DNA of 14,270 nucleotides, from NCBI GenBank assembly GCA_050742455.1, contig JBOGIG010000151.1, positions 1 to 14,270 on the forward strand, written 5' to 3'. Position 1 is the first letter of the stretch. Each line of letters begins with the position of its first letter. The notes below the pieces were generated by a model. That model searched no databases and was not told where the DNA came from. It saw nothing but the letters and a program-made list of their open reading frames with translations. Positions 1 through 8,686 of this stretch are shown here, one piece after another. This DNA comes from JBOGIG01 sp050742455. GTDB lineage: Bacteria > Actinomycetota > Acidimicrobiia > Acidimicrobiales > JBOGIG01. The translations under genes were made by a program, and so were the position numbers.

Positions 1-77
1 TCGGCTAGCAGGCGGGCCACAGTGGACTTGCCCGATCCGATCGCCCCGGTGAGTCCCACGACCAGCACGGCAAACAT
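1..77 (-). CDS. coaE: Dephospho-CoA kinase, N-terminal fragment
   Basis: The first 25 codons of a minus-strand gene that runs off the left edge. The translation starts MFAVLVVGLTGAIGSGKST, which is the N-terminal beta strand and P-loop (GAIGSGKST) of dephospho-CoA kinase. This cytoplasmic enzyme phosphorylates the ribose 3'-OH of dephospho-CoA in the last step of coenzyme A synthesis. The ATG at 77-75 is the furthest upstream in-frame start I see; the GTG at 68-66 is an alternative, and neither has a clear Shine-Dalgarno sequence. In many actinobacteria coaE lies directly upstream of uvrB on the same strand; here it points away from the uvrB run and is 6.5 kb from uvrB, but that vicinity supports the call. 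Another small P-loop kinase cannot be excluded from 25 residues alone. Confidence 0.75.
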   Translation of the reverse strand, partial: MFAVLVVGLTGAIGSGKSTVARLLA

Positions 78-169
78 CGTGTCACAACCAGGCACCGGGT
101 CTACCGGCTCTCGCCATGGAACATCGCCCGACCACTGGGCTGGTTAGAATCTCGCTCCGATGCCGGCCC
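78..169. promoter_or_regulatory. Divergent intergenic region between coaE and the aftD-like gene
   Basis: These 92 bases separate the two divergent start codons and must hold both promoters if each gene is transcribed from here. On the plus strand TAGAAT at 145-150 fits an actinobacterial -10 element (TAnnnT). It would place a transcript start near 157, about 13 bases before the ATG at 170. I see no convincing -35 element, no Shine-Dalgarno sequence before ATG 170 and no clear -10 for the coaE side. Confidence 0.4.
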
Positions 170-3100
170 ATGGGTGACGTTGAGGCGCCGCCGTTCGCCG
201 CGGCTTCTCCTGATTCATGGGCGGAGACCGTCCACGCCCCGCCCAGGGTAGAGCGCGCCTGGGGGAATCGGGCGATGTGGTTGGTGCTGGCTGGTCTTGC
301 CTACATCCCCCTATTCCTGTCCAAGCCGGGGATGGTGGCCGCCGATACCAAGCAGTACCTCTACCTCGACCCGGGCCAGCTCCTACGCAGCGCTGCGTCC
401 ATGTGGGATCCCAACGTCGGCATGGGAACCGTGACCCACCAAAATATCGGCTACCTGTTCCCCATGGGACCCTTTTACTGGGTCTTCCACCAGGTGGGAG
501 TGCCGACCTGGGTGGCCCAGCGCCTGTGGATGGGTTCCATTCTGCTGGCCGCCGGCCTGGGCGTCATGTTTGTAGGCAAGCTGATGGGCCTGAGGGGGCC
601 AGGGCTCGGAGTGGCGGCGCTTGCCTACATGCTCAGCCCCTACATCATCGACTACATCGGGCGCATTTCGGCCATACTGCTGCCCTGGGCCGGCCTGGGC
701 TGGATGATCGGCTTGGTCATGCTGGCCTTGCGTCGAGAGGCGACAACTGGCCGGGGCCGACGATGGCGCTATCCGGCCCTGTTTGCCCTGGTGGTGGCCA
801 TCGTCGGAGGGGTGAATGCCACCTCTCTGCTCTATGCCGGTCTGGCTCCGGTCTTGATGATCGCTTACATGGTGTGGATCACCCGGGAGGTCACCTGGCG
901 TCGGGCGCTGGTGGTCGTTGCTCGCATCGCCGTGCTGACGGTGGCCGTCTCGGTGTGGTGGGCCGTCGGGCTATGGGCCCAGGGCTCCTACGGGCTGAAC
1001 GTCCTCAAGTACACCGAGACGGTTCCGACGGTGGCCATCACATCGTTGGCCTCTGAAGTGGTCCGGGGTTTGGGCTACTGGTACTTCTACGGTCAGGACA
1101 AGCTCCAACCGTGGACCCTGGCTTCGACGGGATACACCCAGGTGCTGTGGGTCATCGCCGTCAGCTTTGCCCTTCCTGCTCTGGCTGTGGGCCTGGGGCT
1201 GGTCGTGCGCTGGCGCTACCGGGCCTATCTGATCGCGTTGGTGGTGCTGGGGGCGGTGCTGGCCGTTGGGACCTATCCCTATGCCCACCCGTCCCCGTTG
1301 GGCGCCGTGCTCAAGGCGGCCTCGAACGGATCGACCGTCGGACTGGCCATGCGGTCGTCCAACCGAGCCGTGCCCCTCGTGGCCCTTGGGCTGGCCTTGC
1401 TGTTGGGTGGGGGCCTGGCCGGGCTGTGTTCGTGGTGGGGCCAGAGCCGATGGAGTTGGACCGGTTGGCGCTGGACCGGCCTGGTGGTCACCGGACTGAG
1501 CGCGGCGCTGGTCCTGGTCAACCTGACACCGCTGTGGGAGGGGAGTTTGATCGCCTCCAATCTGGACCGGCCCAGCCAGATCCCGTCCTACTGGTACCAG
1601 GCCACTTCGTACCTCGATCACCAAAGCCACGCCACCCGGGTGTTGGAGCTGCCGGGGGAAGACTTCGCCGCCTACCGGTGGGGGGTCACCGAGGACCCCG
1701 TGGCGACGGGGCTGATGACCAGGCCCAGCGTCATTCGACAGGTCGTGCCCTACGGCGAGGTGGGCAGCGTCAACTTGTTGAACGCGTTCGATGGCACCCT
1801 GCAGGGGGGAGTCTTCGAGCCCTCCACCCTGGCTCCCATCGCCGCGTTGATGAGCGCCGGCCAAGTCCTGTTGGAGTCCGATCATCAATACGAGAGGTTC
1901 AACACCCCCAGGCCCAAGCCAACATGGGCGCTGTTCAGTCCAGCGCCGCCCGGCATCGGTCCGCCGGTTAAGTTCGGCACTCCGGGGCCCACGCCGGCCA
2001 TCAAATACCCGCTCATCGACGAGACTGCCCTGGCTCAGCCTCCGGGGGTCGGGTACCCGCCGCCACTGGCTGCCTTTCCAGTGGCCAATCCTCGTCCCAT
2101 CGTGCGGACCGAGACGGCCGCCAACCCACTGGTGGTGGCGGGGGACGGTTCCGGGCTGGTGGATGCCTCGGCCCTGGGTCTTCTGGCCGGGAATCCCACC
2201 ATCTTGTACGCGGCCTCCCTCAAGACTCCGGCCCAGTTCGGCCAGGCCATGGCGGCGGGGGCCGACCTGGTCCTGACCGATACCAACAAGCGACAGGGAT
2301 TGCGCTGGGGATCGCTGCGGGAGAACACCGGCTACGTCGAGCAGGCCGGGTCCACGCCCCTGGTGGCCGATCCCTCCAATGCCTCGCTGGATGTCTTCGC
2401 AGGATCGGGGGATGCCGCCAAGACGGTGGCCCAGCTCAACGGGGTGGCCTCGGTACAGGCCAGTGCCTATGGCAATCCGGTCACCTATACGCCCGAGAAC
2501 CGGCCCTCCAACGCCTTGGACGGCAATCCCAAAACGGCGTGGACGGTGGGGGCCTTCTCCTCCGCGGTGGGGGAGTACCTCGACGTGTCCTTGTCCACGC
2601 CCGTTACCGCCGATCACATCACCCTGCTCCAGCCCCAAAGCGGTCCCCGCAACCGTCATGTCACTCAGGCCACCCTGCGCTTTGACGGCCGGGATCCGAT
2701 GGTGGTCAATCTCGACGCCGCCTCGCTCGGAGGATCGGGCCAGTTGGTGAAGTTCCCCACCCGGTCGTTCTCCAAGCTGCAGATCGTGATCGACGCCACC
2801 AGCTCGGGCCGGCGCAATACCTATGACGGCCAGTCCGGCGTGGGATTTGCCGAAGTGGGCATCCCCAAAGTGACCCTCAACGAGGTGTTGCGCCTGCCTA
2901 CCGCCCTGCTCGCTCGGGCCGGGACGTCGTCCATAAATCACCGCCTCATCATCGTCATGACCAGGGTCCGAGCTCCCAATGTGCCTCCCCGGTCCGATCC
3001 CGAGCTGAACATAGCCAGGACGTTTTCCCTTCCCGGATCCCGCACCTTTGGTATCGGGGGCACGGCCCGCATATCTGCGAAAGACTCCGATGCGCTCATC

Positions 3101-4804
3101 AATCAACTATTGGGATTCGGGGCCGGGTCCCCTTCGGCCGCGTCAGGATCGGCAATAACCGCGGGGTCGAGCTCGATCGCCCGATCAAGGGGAGAGGCGA
3201 GGATCGTGGGAGCCAACTCGTCGTCCCGCCTCCCGGGCGACCTCAAAGCTTGGGCCGATGCCGCGGTGGACGGCAATCCGGCCACGGCCTGGACACCCGG
3301 TTTGGGATCCCAGGCGGGAAACTGGCTATCTTTCGATCTAAGTCATCCGATCACCTTTGATCACCTGAACCTCTCCGTCCTGGCCGATCGGCGTCACTCG
3401 GTCCCAACCAGGATCACGGTGGCTACCGAGAACGGCTCTGCCACCGTCAGGTTGCCGGCCATCACCGACTCGGCCGTTGCCGGAACCATCGCGGCGGCAC
3501 CGGTGAGCTTTCCCGCTCTCACCGGAAGTCACGTCAAGATCACCATCGACGATGTCCGGCCCGTCACCACGCTCGACTACTACTCGGATCGTCAGATCAT
3601 CCTCCCGGTCTCGTTGGCCGCTGTGGGCCTGCCCGGAACGGTGACCCCTGAACTGCCCAACCGCCTCAACGGGCAGTGCCGCTCCGATCTGCTCACCATC
3701 GACGGCCGACCGGTTGACATCGCCGTCAACGGGACATCGAGCACCGCCTTGTCCAATGGCGCCCTGGCCATCGCCGGCTGTGGCAACAGCGCCAACGGCA
3801 TCACCCTCGGACCGGGTCGTCACGTGGTGCGGACCAGCGATCGCCTCCCGTCGGGTATCAGCGTGGACCGCCTGTCGATGTCGTCCGAACGGGGGGGAGC
3901 AGCCCTGATGGTTGGGCCCGGAGGTCAGATACCGATGGCACCGGTGGGCACTGGCCCACCCCTGACCACGACCCATCAGGACCGCACCCACATCACGGCC
4001 CATGTCAACGGCACCAGAGCTGGGTTCTGGTTGGTATTGGGCGAGAGCCAGAACAGGGGCTGGAAGGCCACCATTAACGGACACTCCCTCGGACCGTCGC
4101 AACTCATCGACGGTTACGCCAACGGGTGGTACGTGCCAGCGGGCATGGTTCACGGTCCGGCCACGGTGGAGATGAACTGGGCCCCGCAGAAAGTCGTTTG
4201 GGTTGGCTTGGTCATCTCCGGCCTGGCCCTGATCCTGTGCGCGCTCTTGGCCTTGTGGCCTCGTCGGAGGGAGCGGGCCGGCACCGGCGATATCGATCCT
4301 GGCGAAGATAGCGAACCGGCAGAAGGGGGCGATCCTGCCGGGATGCGTGCACCTGTTTGGTCACAACCGGCTCGAGGTGACAGCGAACCGCTGATGGGGT
4401 GGTGGCCCCAGTTCCGACCTCGGGGTCCGTCGTGGCGTTTGAGTTTGGCAGCGGCCCTTGCCGGTGGGGTAGTGGCCGGGGCGGTGAGCGCTCCCGCGGC
4501 CGGGCTCTTGGTAGCAGCACTGGTATTCGTCGGTCTCATGCGCCGGCGCTGGCGCGGCCTTCTGGGCGCGGGCGCCGTGGGGCTGTTCGTGGCCACAGGG
4601 GCATTCATGGTGATCCAACAGGCCGGCCATCGCTATGTCCCCACAATCAACTGGCCGGGAAACTTCGGCCCGGCCAATACCTTGGCCTGGCTGGGGCTGG
4701 TGCTGCTGGGCGCTGATGCCCTGGTGGAGGTCGTCGGGCACAGGCGACACCTCCGGGTCGGCGACGTCGGGGGCTACGCTGGGGAGAGCCATGATGACGT
4801 CTGA
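170..4804 (+). CDS. aftD: AftD-like alpha-(1->3)-arabinofuranosyltransferase with two discoidin-type carbohydrate-binding domains
   Basis: A 1544-residue membrane protein of the DUF3367/AftD type, GT-C fold. AftD adds arabinofuranose to envelope arabinan from decaprenyl-phospho-arabinose on the outer face of the membrane. About 11 membrane helices fill residues 36-455. The first outer loop has the ADTK motif (Asp59, likely catalytic acid by analogy with GT-C enzymes), then GYLFPMGPF and the QRLW motif. A large extracytoplasmic part follows, proline-rich at about 579-644, with two F5/8-type (discoidin) domains at about 757-897 and 1010-1154; each carries a DGNPxTAWT motif (783-792 and 1033-1042). 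About five more helices lie after residue 1340, split by a charged cytoplasmic linker at 1364-1420. The total of about 16 helices matches known AftD. An ATG at 116 would add 18 residues, but a -10-like TAGAAT (145-150) lies inside that extension, so 170 is preferred. The actual acceptor glycan is unknown. Confidence 0.85.
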   Translation: MGDVEAPPFAAASPDSWAETVHAPPRVERAWGNRAMWLVLAGLAYIPLFLSKPGMVAADTKQYLYLDPGQLLRSAASMWDPNVGMGTVTHQNIGYLFPMGPFYWVFHQVGVPTWVAQRLWMGSILLAAGLGVMFVGKLMGLRGPGLGVAALAYMLSPYIIDYIGRISAILLPWAGLGWMIGLVMLALRREATTGRGRRWRYPALFALVVAIVGGVNATSLLYAGLAPVLMIAYMVWITREVTWRRALVVVARIAVLTVAVSVWWAVGLWAQGSYGLNVLKYTETVPTVAITSLASEVVRGLGYWYFYGQDKLQPWTLASTGYTQVLWVIAVSFALPALAVGLGLVVRWRYRAYLIALVVLGAVLAVGTYPYAHPSPLGAVLKAASNGSTVGLAMRSSNRAVPLVALGLALLLGGGLAGLCSWWGQSRWSWTGWRWTGLVVTGLSAALVLVNLTPLWEGSLIASNLDRPSQIPSYWYQATSYLDHQSHATRVLELPGEDFAAYRWGVTEDPVATGLMTRPSVIRQVVPYGEVGSVNLLNAFDGTLQGGVFEPSTLAPIAALMSAGQVLLESDHQYERFNTPRPKPTWALFSPAPPGIGPPVKFGTPGPTPAIKYPLIDETALAQPPGVGYPPPLAAFPVANPRPIVRTETAANPLVVAGDGSGLVDASALGLLAGNPTILYAASLKTPAQFGQAMAAGADLVLTDTNKRQGLRWGSLRENTGYVEQAGSTPLVADPSNASLDVFAGSGDAAKTVAQLNGVASVQASAYGNPVTYTPENRPSNALDGNPKTAWTVGAFSSAVGEYLDVSLSTPVTADHITLLQPQSGPRNRHVTQATLRFDGRDPMVVNLDAASLGGSGQLVKFPTRSFSKLQIVIDATSSGRRNTYDGQSGVGFAEVGIPKVTLNEVLRLPTALLARAGTSSINHRLIIVMTRVRAPNVPPRSDPELNIARTFSLPGSRTFGIGGTARISAKDSDALINQLLGFGAGSPSAASGSAITAGSSSIARSRGEARIVGANSSSRLPGDLKAWADAAVDGNPATAWTPGLGSQAGNWLSFDLSHPITFDHLNLSVLADRRHSVPTRITVATENGSATVRLPAITDSAVAGTIAAAPVSFPALTGSHVKITIDDVRPVTTLDYYSDRQIILPVSLAAVGLPGTVTPELPNRLNGQCRSDLLTIDGRPVDIAVNGTSSTALSNGALAIAGCGNSANGITLGPGRHVVRTSDRLPSGISVDRLSMSSERGGAALMVGPGGQIPMAPVGTGPPLTTTHQDRTHITAHVNGTRAGFWLVLGESQNRGWKATINGHSLGPSQLIDGYANGWYVPAGMVHGPATVEMNWAPQKVVWVGLVISGLALILCALLALWPRRRERAGTGDIDPGEDSEPAEGGDPAGMRAPVWSQPARGDSEPLMGWWPQFRPRGPSWRLSLAAALAGGVVAGAVSAPAAGLLVAALVFVGLMRRRWRGLLGAGAVGLFVATGAFMVIQQAGHRYVPTINWPGNFGPANTLAWLGLVLLGADALVEVVGHRRHLRVGDVGGYAGESHDDV
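4781..4786 (+). promoter_or_regulatory. Ribosome binding site for the methyltransferase gene
   Basis: GGGGAG lies within the 3' end of the aftD-like gene. It is 4 bases before the ATG at 4791 and 7 bases before the ATG at 4794, so spacing slightly favours the second ATG. It rules out the much longer in-frame extension that begins at 4635. Confidence 0.6.
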
Positions 4805-5597
4805 GGCGGGCTTGCGCCGGTCGTTGAGCCTGTTGCGAGCGTTTCGATTGGAGCAATCCGACCCTGACTACTTCTATCGTTTTCAGGCGGCCGATTCCAT
4901 GGTTCAGATTGCTCGCTATATGGATGTCGCCGCCAAGCTGGTCTTGGACATCGGAGGCGGAGCGGGATACTTCACTGAAGCCTTTCGGGCCCGGGGCGCC
5001 CGCTGCTTCCTGATCGAGCCCGAGGCCGGCGCCTCGTCCATTGCTCGATCCGATCCGGCTGCTCCCCTGACGCCGGCCCAAGAACGCCACCGCAGGGCAG
5101 TCGCGCCGGCGCGTCTGGTGCCCGAGAGTGCCGTGGCCGGCGATGGCAATTGCCTGCCATTTCCCGATGGCGTGGCTGACGTGACATTTTCCTCCAATGT
5201 GTTGGAGCACGTCTCTGACCCAGCCCGATTTTTGGACGAGTCGGTAAGGGTAACCCGTCCTGGGGGCCTGATCTACTTGTCCTTCACATCTTGGTACTCT
5301 CCCTGGGGTGGCCATGAAACGGCCCCGTGGCACTATTTTGGCGGAGCTCGGGCAGCTCGCCGTTACGAGGCTCTCAACGGGCGTCCGCCGGGAAACCTGT
5401 TCGGCACTTCCATGTACGCCACCCACATCGGACCGGTGCTGCGCCTGGCTCGTTCTCATCGCCAAGTTGAAGTCGTGTCGGCGTCACCTCGCTACTACCC
5501 GGATTGGATGCGATGGTTGATCCGGGTGCCGGGACTGCGGGAGGTGGCGGCTTGGAACCTGCTGGTGATAATGCGTCGCCGGCCGGCGGTGCGATGA
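4791..5597 (+). CDS. Class I SAM-dependent methyltransferase, Rv0224c-like
   Basis: A 268-residue cytoplasmic methyltransferase of the Rossmann type. Motif I is LDIGGGAGY at 52-60, with the acidic end of the next strand in LIEP (74-77). GDGNCLPFPDG at 117-127 and SNVLEHV at 135-141 are the later motifs of the Methyltransf_11 group. From memory, the start (LRRSLSLLRAFRLEQSDPDYFY), the GGHE segment (173-176), the HYFGGARAARRY segment and the C-terminal PRYYPDWMRWL closely resemble M. tuberculosis Rv0224c, a methyltransferase of unknown substrate encoded near the aftD gene Rv0236c; no alignment was run. Residues 84-112 look like an insertion relative to that protein. The start overlaps the aftD-like stop by 14 bases (11 if ATG 4794 is used) and the end overlaps the next gene by ATGA, so translation is probably coupled. 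An envelope glycan or lipid precursor is a reasonable substrate, but this is inferred. Confidence 0.85.
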   Translation: MMTSEAGLRRSLSLLRAFRLEQSDPDYFYRFQAADSMVQIARYMDVAAKLVLDIGGGAGYFTEAFRARGARCFLIEPEAGASSIARSDPAAPLTPAQERHRRAVAPARLVPESAVAGDGNCLPFPDGVADVTFSSNVLEHVSDPARFLDESVRVTRPGGLIYLSFTSWYSPWGGHETAPWHYFGGARAARRYEALNGRPPGNLFGTSMYATHIGPVLRLARSHRQVEVVSASPRYYPDWMRWLIRVPGLREVAAWNLLVIMRRRPAVR

Positions 5598-6628
5598 GCG
5601 CACCGGCCCATACCGTCGCCGGGGTTTCGATCACTGTCGCTTCCTCGCTGTTGTACAACGTCGGCTTCGTGCTGGAGAAGCGAGCCCTCAAGGACATCCC
5701 CGAAGTCCATGCCCGCCGGGTGGTGGCCATGGTCCGGGCTCTCGGCTCTTCTCCCTTGTGGTTGGCCGGCTTCGTCTGCCTCCTGGTGGGCCTCGGCCTA
5801 CAGATCCTGGCCTTGTCACTGGTCTCGATCTCGGTGGTCCAGCCCATCTTTGTATCCGGCATAGTGGTCTTGTTGGTGCTGTCGCACATTTCGCTCGGGG
5901 AGCGGCTCAACCACACCGAGTGGACCGGGGTAGCGGTTGTGGCCCTGGCTCTTCTGGCCATGAGCCTGTCGCTCGACTCGGAAGGTGACGTTGCCGGTAC
6001 GAAGGGAACGCTGCTCGGGGTTCTCGGTGCGGCTGTTCCCACCGTGGCTATCGGCCTTTGGGTCTTCTACAGGGCCGATCGTCTGCCGACCGGTAACGGA
6101 GCCCGGAGCCATCTGCGGGCGCCAATGTTCGGCCTCGCCGCTGGCCTGGTCTACGGGGTGGCTTCGCTGGCCACCAAGGCGGTGTCGGCCCAGGTCGAGC
6201 GACACGGCCTCATCGGAGCCATACCCCATGTGTTGGGTTCCCCCTACCTGTATGTCCTGGGGGTGGCCTCGGCCGGAGGATTGGTCCTGTTCCAGACCGG
6301 GCTTCAGCGTTGTCAGGCTTCGGTGGTGGTCCCGGTTTCCAATGTCATCTCCAGCGCCTACGTGGTGGCCGTGGGTTCGGTGCTGTTCGGCGAGCACCTA
6401 CCCGGTTCGCACTGGCGCGTGGCGCTGCGCCTGGTCGGCTTTGCCGGTGTGCTCGCGGGCATGGTACTGCTCGCCGGAGGTCGGACGATGTCCGCCGCCC
6501 TGGCAGAGCAAACCACGGCGCTTCCCGACGGTGCGGTGGTGCTGCCCGAAGGCCAAGAGGTACTGCCTGAAACACCGGCGGGTCGGTCCGAAGGGGCGGT
6601 TTTCCTGCCCGATCCCGGCACCGGCTGA
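5594..6628 (+). CDS. DMT superfamily (EamA/NIPA-like) membrane permease
   Basis: A 344-residue integral membrane protein with about nine predicted helices (near 7-25, 54-74, 79-97, 109-127, 138-158, 176-194, 218-236, 243-263 and 278-296). Two related halves, short charged loops and the SVVQPIFVSGIVV and VVPVSNVISS segments are typical of drug/metabolite transporters, with a likeness to the NIPA magnesium-transporter branch. The substrate cannot be read from the sequence; membership of this operon raises the possibility of a lipid-linked or sugar precursor, but that is speculative. The ATG at 5594 forms an ATGA overlap with the methyltransferase stop; a longer frame from 5504 would overlap that gene by over 90 bases and is rejected. 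The 48-residue C-terminal tail is rich in Pro, Gly and Glu, with two similar motifs, DGAVVLPEG (312-320) and EGAVFLPDPG (333-342). The uvrB start follows after 9 bases. Confidence 0.8.
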   Translation: MSAPAHTVAGVSITVASSLLYNVGFVLEKRALKDIPEVHARRVVAMVRALGSSPLWLAGFVCLLVGLGLQILALSLVSISVVQPIFVSGIVVLLVLSHISLGERLNHTEWTGVAVVALALLAMSLSLDSEGDVAGTKGTLLGVLGAAVPTVAIGLWVFYRADRLPTGNGARSHLRAPMFGLAAGLVYGVASLATKAVSAQVERHGLIGAIPHVLGSPYLYVLGVASAGGLVLFQTGLQRCQASVVVPVSNVISSAYVVAVGSVLFGEHLPGSHWRVALRLVGFAGVLAGMVLLAGGRTMSAALAEQTTALPDGAVVLPEGQEVLPETPAGRSEGAVFLPDPGTG

Positions 6629-6637
6629 CTGGCTCGC

Positions 6638-8686
6638 GTGGACACCCCTTCCCAAGGAGCGGCCGCCCCGACGCCGTTCCAAGTGGTGAGCGACTTCGCC
6701 CCCGCCGGTGATCAACCCAAGGCCATCGAATCCCTGACCGAAGGAGTGATGGCCGGAGAGAGGTTCCAGACCCTGCTAGGCATCACCGGCAGCGGCAAGA
6801 GCGCCACCATCGCCTGGACCATCGAAGCCACCCAGAGGCCCACCTTGGTCATCGCCCCCAACAAGTCCCTGGCTGCGCAGCTGGCGAGTGAGTTCAGGGA
6901 GTTCTTCCCGCACAACCGGGTGGAGTATTTCGTCTCCTATTACGACTATTACCAGCCCGAGGCCTACATCCCTTCCAGCGACACCTACATAGAGAAGGAC
7001 TCGTCCATCAATGACGAGATCGATCGGCTGCGCCACTCCACCACTGCCAGTCTCCTGACCCGCCGCGACGTCATCGTGGTGGCTTCGGTGTCGTGTATCT
7101 ACGGCCTGGGCTCCCCCCAGGAGTACGAGGACAGGATGCTCCACCTCCAGGCAGGCCAGGAAAAAGACCAACGAGCCATTCTGGCCCGCCTGGTCGACAT
7201 CAACTACGAGCGCAATGACACCAATCTGGTCCGGGGCAAGTTCAGGGTCCGGGGCGACACCATCGAGGTGCATCCGGCATACGAGGAGATGGCTGTTCGC
7301 ATCGAAATGTTCGGGGACACCATCGAACGCATCCACCGGGTCGACTTGCTCACCGGGGAAACCCTGGGAGACCTGGACGAGTTGGTGGTGTTTCCCGCTA
7401 CTCACTACGTGGCCGGCACGGAACGGATGCGCCAAGCCATTGTGGGCATCGAGGACGAGTTGCGCGAGCAGCTCCAGCTCTTCGAGAGGGAGAACAAGTT
7501 GCTGGAGGCCCAGCGCTTGCGAATGCGCACCCAGTACGACATGGAGATGCTGGCCGAGGTCGGCGTTTGCAACGGCATCGAGAACTATTCCCGCCACATC
7601 GACGGTCGCGCCCCGGGCCAGCCCCCCCATACCCTGCTGGACTTCTTCCCCAAGGACTTCTTGATCATCGTGGACGAGAGCCACGTATCGGTGCCGCAAC
7701 TGCACGGGCAGTACTTCGGCGACCGCAGCCGCAAGGAAACCCTGGTCGAGCACGGCTTCCGCCTCCCCTCGGCGGTGGACAACCGGCCCCTTCGTTTCGA
7801 GGAATTCTACGAGAGGGTGAACCAGGCCGTCTTCTTGTCGGCCACTCCTTCGGCCTACGAGATATCCCAGTCGTCCCGGGTGGTGGAACAGATCGTTCGG
7901 CCGACCGGACTTACCGATCCCGAAGTGGTGGTAAAGCCGACCAAGGGACAGATCGATGATCTGATGGTGCAGATAAACGAGCGGGTGGCCGCGGGGGATC
8001 GGATCCTGGTCACCACGCTGACCAAGAAGATGGCCGAGGACCTGTCCGAGTACCTCTTGGAACAGGGGATCAGGGTTCGCTACCTGCATTCGAACATCGA
8101 CACCATCGAGCGCATCGAGATCCTGCGGGATCTGCGCCTGGGTGAGTTTGACGTCCTGGTCGGCATCAACCTGCTGAGGGAGGGGCTGGACCTGCCCGAG
8201 GTGTCCCTGGTGGCCATCCTCGATGCCGACAAGGAAGGCTTCCTGCGAAGCGAGACTTCGCTCATCCAGACCATGGGGCGGGCCGCCCGAAATGTGGATG
8301 GAGCGGTGGTCATGTACGCCGACGTGATCACCGACTCCATGCGCCGGGCGATATCGGAGACCCAGCGCCGCCGTGGGTTACAGGAGGCTTACAACCGTGA
8401 GCACGGGATCAACCCCCAAACCATTCGCAAGGCGGTAACCGACATCCTGGCGCAGATGAGGCCCAACCGGGGGTCCCCAGTGCCCGGGTCGGACCGACGT
8501 AGCCGGATGCGGGACAAGCCCCGCAGCGACCTGTCGGAGCTGCCCGCCACCGAGCTCAAGCGCCTGATCAAGACCCTCGAGGACGAGATGAAAACGGCGG
8601 CAGGGGAGCTGCGCTTCGAGTATGCCGCGCGGCTGCGGGACGAGATCGGCGACCTCAAGCGGGAACTGAGGGAAGTGGGGTCGTGA
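6638..8686 (+). CDS. uvrB: UvrABC excision nuclease subunit B
   Basis: A 682-residue full-length UvrB. Delivered by UvrA, it uses ATP and a beta-hairpin to verify DNA damage and then recruits UvrC for dual incision. Visible parts: the N-terminal motif FQVVSDFAPAGDQPKAI (14-30); Walker A GITGSGKS (48-55, Ser in place of the more common Thr); the tyrosine-rich beta-hairpin (about 101-121, YYDYYQPEAYIPSSDTYIEK); DESH Walker B (346-349); SATPS (401-405); GINLLREGLDLPE (509-521); helicase motif VI QTMGRAARN (544-552); and the C-terminal UVR domain that contacts UvrA and UvrC (about 635-670). The start is GTG at 6638, with no Shine-Dalgarno sequence. It is 13 codons before the conserved Phe, and translation may be coupled to the permease gene that ends 9 bases upstream. 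No separate promoter or LexA-type operator is visible, so it is probably transcribed with the envelope genes. Confidence 0.98.
   Translation: MDTPSQGAAAPTPFQVVSDFAPAGDQPKAIESLTEGVMAGERFQTLLGITGSGKSATIAWTIEATQRPTLVIAPNKSLAAQLASEFREFFPHNRVEYFVSYYDYYQPEAYIPSSDTYIEKDSSINDEIDRLRHSTTASLLTRRDVIVVASVSCIYGLGSPQEYEDRMLHLQAGQEKDQRAILARLVDINYERNDTNLVRGKFRVRGDTIEVHPAYEEMAVRIEMFGDTIERIHRVDLLTGETLGDLDELVVFPATHYVAGTERMRQAIVGIEDELREQLQLFERENKLLEAQRLRMRTQYDMEMLAEVGVCNGIENYSRHIDGRAPGQPPHTLLDFFPKDFLIIVDESHVSVPQLHGQYFGDRSRKETLVEHGFRLPSAVDNRPLRFEEFYERVNQAVFLSATPSAYEISQSSRVVEQIVRPTGLTDPEVVVKPTKGQIDDLMVQINERVAAGDRILVTTLTKKMAEDLSEYLLEQGIRVRYLHSNIDTIERIEILRDLRLGEFDVLVGINLLREGLDLPEVSLVAILDADKEGFLRSETSLIQTMGRAARNVDGAVVMYADVITDSMRRAISETQRRRGLQEAYNREHGINPQTIRKAVTDILAQMRPNRGSPVPGSDRRSRMRDKPRSDLSELPATELKRLIKTLEDEMKTAAGELRFEYAARLRDEIGDLKRELREVGS

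Noticed and set aside
971..3106. A 711-codon open frame on the minus strand inside the AftD-like gene
   Set aside because: It is antisense to a well-supported gene. Its translation is rich in Gly, Arg, Pro, His and Gln with no domain or membrane pattern, as expected from the reverse strand of high-GC coding DNA.
4635..4790. Upstream extension of the methyltransferase frame into the AftD-like gene
   Set aside because: The added 52 residues are Ser/Arg/Trp-rich shadow sequence. The ribosome binding site at 4781-4786 and the start of family similarity both fall at 4791-4794.
6776..8089. A 437-codon minus-strand open frame inside uvrB
   Set aside because: It mirrors uvrB codons and shows no recognisable family; uvrB is certain on the plus strand.
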